The position numbers and the translations under genes are program-made. The notes under the pieces were generated by a model that saw only the letters and a list, made by a program, of their open reading frames with translations, was not told where the DNA came from and ran no database searches. From an uncultured Collinsella sp. (GTDB lineage Bacteria; Actinomycetota; Coriobacteriia; Coriobacteriales; Coriobacteriaceae): 10,427 nt of DNA. Numbering within the stretch: the first letter of the stretch is position 1; each line of letters starts with the position of its first letter. Shown here piece by piece: positions 5,851 through 10,427 of this stretch. The stretch spans positions 1 to 10,427 of the forward strand of contig CABUCQ010000069.1 of assembly GCA_902490095.1 (NCBI GenBank). Reading direction: 5' to 3'.

Positions 5851-5865
5851 TTCACAAGTAGATTC

Positions 5866-5901
5866 ACGCGCGCCGGATGTTTCGCCGCATCCGACGCGCG
5901 T
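5866..5901 (+). terminator. Stem-loop after ssnA
   Basis: Arms 5866-5879 and 5888-5901 pair over 14 positions with one mismatch (C at 5873 opposite A at 5894) around an 8-base loop. The 3' end is not followed by a U-run, so full termination is doubtful. A processing or stability hairpin between ssnA and ygfK, or an attenuator, fits as well. Confidence 0.5.
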
Positions 5902-5999
5902 ATAGGCGGCCTCCGCGGGGTCGCCGGCGCTGTGCTAGCGCTACACCGTATTTGCGCCCGCCGCGCGGTCTCGCCGGGCGTTACAGAGAGGAGCTCATT
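5902..5999 (+). promoter_or_regulatory. GC-rich leader of ygfK with ribosome binding site
   Basis: This stretch has further short pairings: GCGG/CCGC (5906-5909, 5913-5916) and CGCCCG/CGGGCG (5955-5960, 5975-5980) with the palindrome CCGCGCGG (5961-5968) inside the latter's loop. It ends in a strong GAGAGGAG (5986-5993), 6 bases before the ygfK ATG. No clear promoter is seen. The reading frame stays open back to 5877 but gives a basic, low-complexity peptide and no ribosome binding site, so it is not counted as coding. Confidence 0.4.
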
Positions 6000-8999
6000 A
6001 TGAGCGACATCATGAGGCCGATCCCGTTTTCGCAGCTGATGAACTGGATCATCGAGGAGCACAAGACCCAGGGCGCCGTCTTTGGCGTGCGCAAGATGGT
6101 CACGACCAACCAGGAGGGCGCGCTTCCCATTTTTGACGAGCGCATCGAGACTCCGTTTGGCCCGGCCGCCGGTCCCAATACGCAGCTTGCCCAGAACATC
6201 GTGGCATCCTACGTTGCCGGTTCCCGCTTCTTTGAGCTCAAGACCGTCCAGGTTATGGACGGCGAGGAGCTCTCCAAGTGTGTGAACAAACCCTGCATTG
6301 TGGCGCAGGACGAGTGCTACAACTGCGAGTGGTCGACCGAGCTCGAGGTTCCGCAGGCCTTTGCCGAGTACGTGAAGGCATGGTTCGCCTGCCACCTGAT
6401 TGCCCGCGAGTACGGTCTGGGCAGCCCGGACGGCTTTGTCTTCAACATGTCCGTGGGTTATGACCTCGAGGGCATCAAGAGCCCCAAGGTCGACGCCTAC
6501 ATCGAGGGCATGAAAGACGCCAGCGGCTCCGAGGTTTGGAACGAGTGCCGCGCATGGGCGCTCGCCAACCTGGACAAGTTTGAGCATGTCGACGCCGCGT
6601 TTGTCGAGTCCATCCCGGCGCGCGTCTCCAACTCCATTACCGAGTCCACGCTGCATGGCTGCCCGCCGGCGGAGATCGAGCGCATCGCGACCTATCTGAT
6701 TACCGAGAAGGGTCTCAACACCTACATCAAGTGCAACCCCACGCTGCTGGGCTATGAGTTTGCTCGCCAGCGCCTCAACGAGCTGGGCTTCGACTACATC
6801 GTCTTCGATGACACGCACTTCCGCGAGGATCTGCAGTGGGTCGACGCTGTGCCCATGTTTGAGCGTCTGATTGCCCTGTGTGCCGAGCGCGGCCTGGAGT
6901 TTGGCGTCAAGCTGACCAACACGTTCCCCGTCGACGTGACGAGGAACGAGCTGCCCTCCACCGAGATGTACATGTCCGGCCGTTCGCTGTTCTCGCTGAC
7001 CATCGAGGCCGCCCGTCGCATTACCGAGCAGTTCGATGGCAAGCTGCGCATTAGCTACTCTGGCGGTGCTACGGTCTACAACATCCGCGCCCTGTACGAT
7101 GCCGGCATTTGGCCCGTCACCCTGGCGACCGACGTACTCAAGCCTGGTGGCTACGAGCGCTTTAGCCAGATGGCTGGCGAGTTTACCGACCTGGATGGCA
7201 AGCCGTTCGCGGGCGTCTCTCTCGAGGCCGTGACGGCGATCCAGACCGACTCGCTCACCAACCCGCTCTACAAGAAGCCGCTGCGCCCGCTGCCCGACCG
7301 CAAGGTCGCCGGCAAGAGCCCGCTTTCCGACTGCTTTACCACGCCGTGCCGCACGAGCTGCCCCATCCAGCAGGATATTCCCGCCTATCTGGCGGCTGTT
7401 GACGAGGGCCGCTACGAGGACGCACTCAACATCATCATCGAGCGCAACGCCCTGCCGTTCATCACCGGCACCATCTGCCCGCATCCTTGCGGTCGTGCCT
7501 GCGAGCGTGCGTTCTACGAGCCCGAGGGCGCCCAGATTCGCGCCAGCAAGCTCAAGGCCGCCCGCGAGGCCATGACCGCCGTGCTACCCAAGCTGCGTGC
7601 CCAGGCTATCGCCAACGACGGCGAGCGCAACGTTGCCGTTATCGGCGGCGGCCCGGCCGGCCTGGCGACGGCATTCTTCCTGACGCGCGCCGGCGTGCCC
7701 GTCACCATCTTCGAGGCCCGCGACTCGCTCGGCGGCGTGGTCCGTCACGTGATTCCCGAGTTCCGCATTGCGAGCGACGATATCTCCCACGATGCCGAGC
7801 TCTGCCTAGCCTTTGGCGCCAAGGTGCAGCTCAACGCTCGCGTTGATTCCATTGACGAGCTCAAGGCCCAGGGCTTTACCGACGTGGTCGTGGCCACCGG
7901 TGCCTGGATGCCCGGCTCTGCGGGCCTAGGCGAGGGTGCCGAGCTCGACGTGCTGGAGTTCCTCGAGGCCGCCAAGAAGGGCGAGAAACTCGAGCTGGGC
8001 GAGGACGTCGTGGTCATTGGCGCCGGTAACACCGCCATGGACGCGGCCCGCGTGGCCAAGCGTCTGGCTGGCGTGAAGAACGTGCGCCTGGTGTATCGCC
8101 GCACCAAGAAGCAGATGCCCGCTGACGAGGAAGAGCTCGATCTTGCTCTTACCGACGGCGTTGAGTTCTGCGAGTTGCTGGCGCCCAAGGCGTTCAACGG
8201 CGCCGTGCTGACCTGCGATGTTATGGAGCTTGGCGAGCCGGATGCAAGCGGCCGTCGCAGCCCCGTCGCCACGGGCGAGACCGTCGAGCTTCCCGCCACC
8301 ACGGTGATCTGCGCCGTGGGCGAGGGCATCGACGCCAGCCTGTACGATGCCGCGGGCGTCGAGCACGACCGTCGCGGCCGCCTTGCCGCCACCTCCACCG
8401 GCGTCGAGGGCGTCTGGGCTGCGGGCGACTGCCGTCGCGGTCCTGCCACCGTGGTCGAGGCCATCGCCGATGCCGCCGAGGTTGCCCGTGCCATCGCCGG
8501 CGTGGACTTTAACAAGTACGCCGACCAGAATGCTCAGGCCGGCCGCGAGGACACCTGCTACGAGCGCAAGGGGTCGCTGTGCCGCGACAAGCGCAACTGC
8601 ACCAAGACCCGCTGCCTGGGCTGCGGCTCGGTGTGCGAGGTCTGCTGCGACGTGTGCCCCAACCGCGCCAACGTGGCAATTAAGGTGCCGGGCCTGGCCA
8701 AGCATCAGGTCGTCCATGTCGACGGCATGTGCAACGAGTGCGGCAACTGCGCCGTGTTCTGCCCTTACCAGGAGGGTCGTCCCTACAAGGACAAGCTCAC
8801 CCTGTTCTGGAGCGAGGAGGACATGGAGAACTCCGAGAACGAGGGCTTCCTGGCCGTGGACGAGGACCACTTTAAGGTTCGCGTCGCCGGCACGGTCCGC
8901 ACCGTCTCGGTCGATGCCGTCAACACCGGTCTTCCCGAGGCCGTCCGCCTGACCATCAGGGCTGTGCGCGACAACTATTCGTACCTTCTTAAGAAATAG
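6000..8999 (+). CDS. ygfK: YgfK-type FAD/NAD(P)/iron-sulfur oxidoreductase
   Basis: A 999-residue multidomain oxidoreductase, close to E. coli YgfK (~1030; often named putative selenate reductase subunit). Residues 1 to ~430 form a dihydroorotate dehydrogenase-like barrel region. A dihydropyrimidine-dehydrogenase-type Fe-S domain follows, with Cys445, Cys450 and Cys454 and CPHPCGRACER. Next come an FAD-binding fold at 545-554 (VAVIGGGPAG) and an NAD(P)-binding fold from 670 (VVVIGAGNTAMDAARV). A C-terminal ferredoxin part has CLGCGSVCEVCC (872-883) with Cys886, and CNECGNCAVFC (911-921). The order resembles dihydropyrimidine dehydrogenase and GltD-like proteins, so it probably moves electrons between NAD(P)H and a ring-reducing or ring-oxidising site. 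Genetic studies of gut bacteria link YgfK to anaerobic uric acid degradation; its precise reaction is not established here. The ATG at 6000 has an ideal ribosome binding site. The ferredoxin gene begins 11 bases later, suggesting one transcript. Confidence 0.95.
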   Translation: MSDIMRPIPFSQLMNWIIEEHKTQGAVFGVRKMVTTNQEGALPIFDERIETPFGPAAGPNTQLAQNIVASYVAGSRFFELKTVQVMDGEELSKCVNKPCIVAQDECYNCEWSTELEVPQAFAEYVKAWFACHLIAREYGLGSPDGFVFNMSVGYDLEGIKSPKVDAYIEGMKDASGSEVWNECRAWALANLDKFEHVDAAFVESIPARVSNSITESTLHGCPPAEIERIATYLITEKGLNTYIKCNPTLLGYEFARQRLNELGFDYIVFDDTHFREDLQWVDAVPMFERLIALCAERGLEFGVKLTNTFPVDVTRNELPSTEMYMSGRSLFSLTIEAARRITEQFDGKLRISYSGGATVYNIRALYDAGIWPVTLATDVLKPGGYERFSQMAGEFTDLDGKPFAGVSLEAVTAIQTDSLTNPLYKKPLRPLPDRKVAGKSPLSDCFTTPCRTSCPIQQDIPAYLAAVDEGRYEDALNIIIERNALPFITGTICPHPCGRACERAFYEPEGAQIRASKLKAAREAMTAVLPKLRAQAIANDGERNVAVIGGGPAGLATAFFLTRAGVPVTIFEARDSLGGVVRHVIPEFRIASDDISHDAELCLAFGAKVQLNARVDSIDELKAQGFTDVVVATGAWMPGSAGLGEGAELDVLEFLEAAKKGEKLELGEDVVVIGAGNTAMDAARVAKRLAGVKNVRLVYRRTKKQMPADEEELDLALTDGVEFCELLAPKAFNGAVLTCDVMELGEPDASGRRSPVATGETVELPATTVICAVGEGIDASLYDAAGVEHDRRGRLAATSTGVEGVWAAGDCRRGPATVVEAIADAAEVARAIAGVDFNKYADQNAQAGREDTCYERKGSLCRDKRNCTKTRCLGCGSVCEVCCDVCPNRANVAIKVPGLAKHQVVHVDGMCNECGNCAVFCPYQEGRPYKDKLTLFWSEEDMENSENEGFLAVDEDHFKVRVAGTVRTVSVDAVNTGLPEAVRLTIRAVRDNYSYLLKK

Positions 9000-9010
9000 G
9001 CGAGTCTCTT

Positions 9011-9490
9011 ATGGCCAAATCCATTCAACATCACGTGGCCTACGTTGCCTGCGGAAGTGGTTGCGCCTCCGCAGGCGGCGACGCCCGCTGCAGCGAAGGC
9101 TGCATTGGCTGTGGTGCCTGCGTCACGGCCTGCCCCCACGGTGCCATCTCACTGGTCGACGGCGTCGCCCGCGTGGACCGCTCCAAGTGCACGGGCTGCG
9201 GCCTGTGCGGCATGGCGTGCCCGCAGCGCGTGATTGCCTTCGTTCCCGGCTACCAGAACATCCTGGTGCGCTGTAACAACACCGACAAGGGCGCCATTGC
9301 GCGCAAGATCTGCGACACGAGCTGCATCGGTTGCGGCATGTGCGCCAAAAAGTGCCCTGCCGGCGCTATTCGCATCGAGGACAACTGCGCCCATATCGAC
9401 GGCGCGGACTGCCTGTCGTGCGGCATGTGCGCGGTTGTGTGCCCGCATGGCGCCATTCACGACCGCACCGGCATTGCCGCCGGCGTGTAG
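9011..9490 (+). CDS. Polyferredoxin with four 4Fe-4S motifs
   Basis: A 159-residue cytosolic protein with 22 cysteines and no membrane segment or signal peptide. Four CxxCxxCxxxC motifs, most followed by Pro, sit at 31-41, 60-70, 105-115 and 134-144. Four 4Fe-4S clusters can be built, and extra cysteines (14, 18, 27, 88, 101, 126) might hold a fifth. Residues 27-75 and 101-149 are clearly alike (CIGCGAC.../CIGCGMC..., ending PQRVI/PHGAI), so the gene arose by internal duplication of a two-cluster ferredoxin, with the repeat offset by 74 residues. The motif style resembles the Fe-S domain of RnfB and the YgfS-type ferredoxins of purine clusters. Lying between ygfK and xdh with gaps of only 11 and 12 bases, it is the obvious electron carrier between them (inference). 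The ribosome binding site is weak (AGGCGAG partly inside the ygfK stop), suggesting translational coupling. Confidence 0.93.
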   Translation: MAKSIQHHVAYVACGSGCASAGGDARCSEGCIGCGACVTACPHGAISLVDGVARVDRSKCTGCGLCGMACPQRVIAFVPGYQNILVRCNNTDKGAIARKICDTSCIGCGMCAKKCPAGAIRIEDNCAHIDGADCLSCGMCAVVCPHGAIHDRTGIAAGV

Positions 9491-9502
9491 AAGGGAATCA
9501 CC

Positions 9503-10427
9503 ATGGCACAGGAATTCACTTTTACCGTTAACGGCGTTGAGCGCACGACGACCCAAAACAAACCGCTGCTGCGCTACCTGCGCGACGACCTGCACATTCA
9601 CTCCGCCAAGGACGGCTGCTCCGAGGGCGCCTGCGGTACCTGCACCATTCACGTGGACGGTGCGGCCGTCAAGGCGTGCGTACTGACCACCGCGCTTGCC
9701 GCCGGCCGCAACATCGTGACCGTCGAGGGCCTGCCCGAGGACGTGCGCGAGGCCTTCGTGTACGCCTTTGGCGCCGTGGGCGCCGTGCAGTGCGGCTTTT
9801 GCATCCCCGGCATGGTCATGGCGGGTGCAGCGCTCATCGCCGAGGACCCCGAGCCCACCGAGGAGCAGATCAAGTACGCCATTCGCGGTAACGTCTGTCG
9901 CTGCACCGGCTACAAAAAGATTATCGAGGGCATCTCGCTGGCCGCTGCGGTGCTCCGCGGCGAAAAGCAGATCGACGAGGACCTGGAGCGCGGCGATGAC
10001 TACGGCGTGGGCAAGCGCGCCTTCCGTATTGACGTGCGCAAGAAGGTGCTCGGCGAGGGCAAGTATCCCGACGACATCGACGAGCTCGATCAGCCGGGCC
10101 TGACCTATGCCAGCGCCGTGCGCTCCAAGTATCCGCGCGCCCGCGTGCTCTCCATCGACACCTCCAAGGCCGAGGCCCTGCCCGGTGTGGTGGGCATCCT
10201 GCGCGCCGAGGACGTGCCGGTCAACCAGGTCGGCCACCTTATCCAGGACTGGGACGTCATGATCGCTCAGGGCGATATCACCCGCTGCGTGGGCGATGCC
10301 ATCGTGCTGGTGGTCGCCGAGGACGAGGCGACGCTCGAGAAGGCCAAGAAGCTCGTAAAGATCGATTACGAGCCGCTGGAGCCCGTGCGCAACATTGTCG
10401 AGGCCAGGGCCGCCGATGCCCCGCGCC
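9503..10427 (+). CDS. xdh: Fused 2Fe-2S/molybdopterin xanthine dehydrogenase (Se-dependent/XdhD type), 5' part
   Basis: The first 308 codons of a molybdenum hydroxylase; the gene runs out of the window. AAGGGA (9491-9496) lies 6 bases before the ATG. Residues 1-~80 are a plant-type 2Fe-2S domain with Cys39, Cys44, Cys47 and Cys59. Residues ~85-150 are the second 2Fe-2S domain with Cys97, Cys100, Cys132 and Cys134 (CGFC and CRCTGY). From about 172 the Mo-binding subunit starts directly (KKVLGEGKYPDDI, then TYASAVRSKYPRARV). There is no FAD domain between them, unlike eukaryotic xanthine dehydrogenase; this short fusion is typical of XdhD/selenium-dependent xanthine dehydrogenase. Electrons must therefore leave to another protein, such as the ferredoxin or YgfK just upstream. 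The Mo site and any selenium-related residues lie outside the window, so xanthine as substrate and selenium dependence are inferred from architecture and neighbours. Confidence 0.93.
   Translation, partial: MAQEFTFTVNGVERTTTQNKPLLRYLRDDLHIHSAKDGCSEGACGTCTIHVDGAAVKACVLTTALAAGRNIVTVEGLPEDVREAFVYAFGAVGAVQCGFCIPGMVMAGAALIAEDPEPTEEQIKYAIRGNVCRCTGYKKIIEGISLAAAVLRGEKQIDEDLERGDDYGVGKRAFRIDVRKKVLGEGKYPDDIDELDQPGLTYASAVRSKYPRARVLSIDTSKAEALPGVVGILRAEDVPVNQVGHLIQDWDVMIAQGDITRCVGDAIVLVVAEDEATLEKAKKLVKIDYEPLEPVRNIVEARAADAPR

Noticed and set aside
5877..5999. N-terminal extension of YgfK to 5877
   Set aside because: It would cross a hairpin and encode an Arg-rich low-complexity stretch. The ATG at 6000 has a strong ribosome binding site and matches the family start.
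4348..7484. Long minus-strand open frames (445 residues at 4348-5685 and 545 residues at 5847-7484)
   Set aside because: They lie antisense to ssnA and ygfK, whose protein motifs are unmistakable. The antisense peptides are low-complexity and arise from the high-GC third codon positions.
9149..10237. A 362-residue minus-strand open frame over the ferredoxin and xdh genes
   Set aside because: Ala/Gly/His-rich with no recognisable motif, and antisense to two well supported cysteine-rich proteins.
1..10427. CRISPR array, tRNA or rRNA genes
   Set aside because: No regularly spaced direct repeats and no tRNA-like or rRNA-like sequence were seen on either strand.

Overview
The window is high-GC, densely coded bacterial DNA. 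The gene content (anaerobic purine/urate breakdown with many iron-sulfur proteins), the G/C-ending codons and the style of the intergenic palindromes suggest a gut actinobacterium of the class Coriobacteriia. Collinsella or a close relative is my best guess, but this rests on general resemblance and not on a marker gene.

Left part (1-1900): the N-terminal 299 codons of a U32-family peptidase-like protein run leftwards out of the window. A 378-bp divergent intergenic region follows, with a near-perfect 26-bp inverted repeat and a candidate promoter plus leader hairpin for a RidA enamine/imine deaminase. Behind ridA lie an intrinsic terminator and then a perfect 37-bp inverted repeat that separates it from a convergent regulator gene.

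Middle (1896-4300): a YheO-type regulator (PAS-like domain plus C-terminal helix-turn-helix) is read leftwards. Divergent from it is an NCS2/NAT-family purine permease (xanthine/uric acid type). The AT-rich region between them holds a good sigma-70-like promoter for the permease with a Fur-box-like sequence lying over it, and three copies of a TTGACCA motif that could be operator sites.

Right part (4495-10427): ssnA (amidohydrolase), ygfK (large FAD/NAD(P)/Fe-S oxidoreductase), a 22-cysteine ferredoxin with four 4Fe-4S motifs, and the 5' end of a molybdenum hydroxylase in which the 2Fe-2S domain is fused directly to the Mo-binding domain (selenium-dependent xanthine dehydrogenase / XdhD type). 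Genes ygfK, ferredoxin and xdh are almost contiguous (gaps of 11 and 12 bp). The leaders of ssnA and ygfK are longer and rich in predicted RNA structure.

Together the permease, SsnA, YgfK, ferredoxin and Xdh form the import and redox part of the gut-bacterial anaerobic uric acid/purine degradation cluster. The permease would bring in the purine, the molybdoenzyme and YgfK would exchange electrons through the ferredoxin, and SsnA would act as a hydrolase. RidA may clear the reactive 2-aminoacrylate made by the 2,3-diaminopropionate ammonia-lyase (YgeX) of this pathway; that gene is not in the window. The least explained elements are the structured leader before ssnA, the Fur-like site over the permease promoter, and the two long palindromes.
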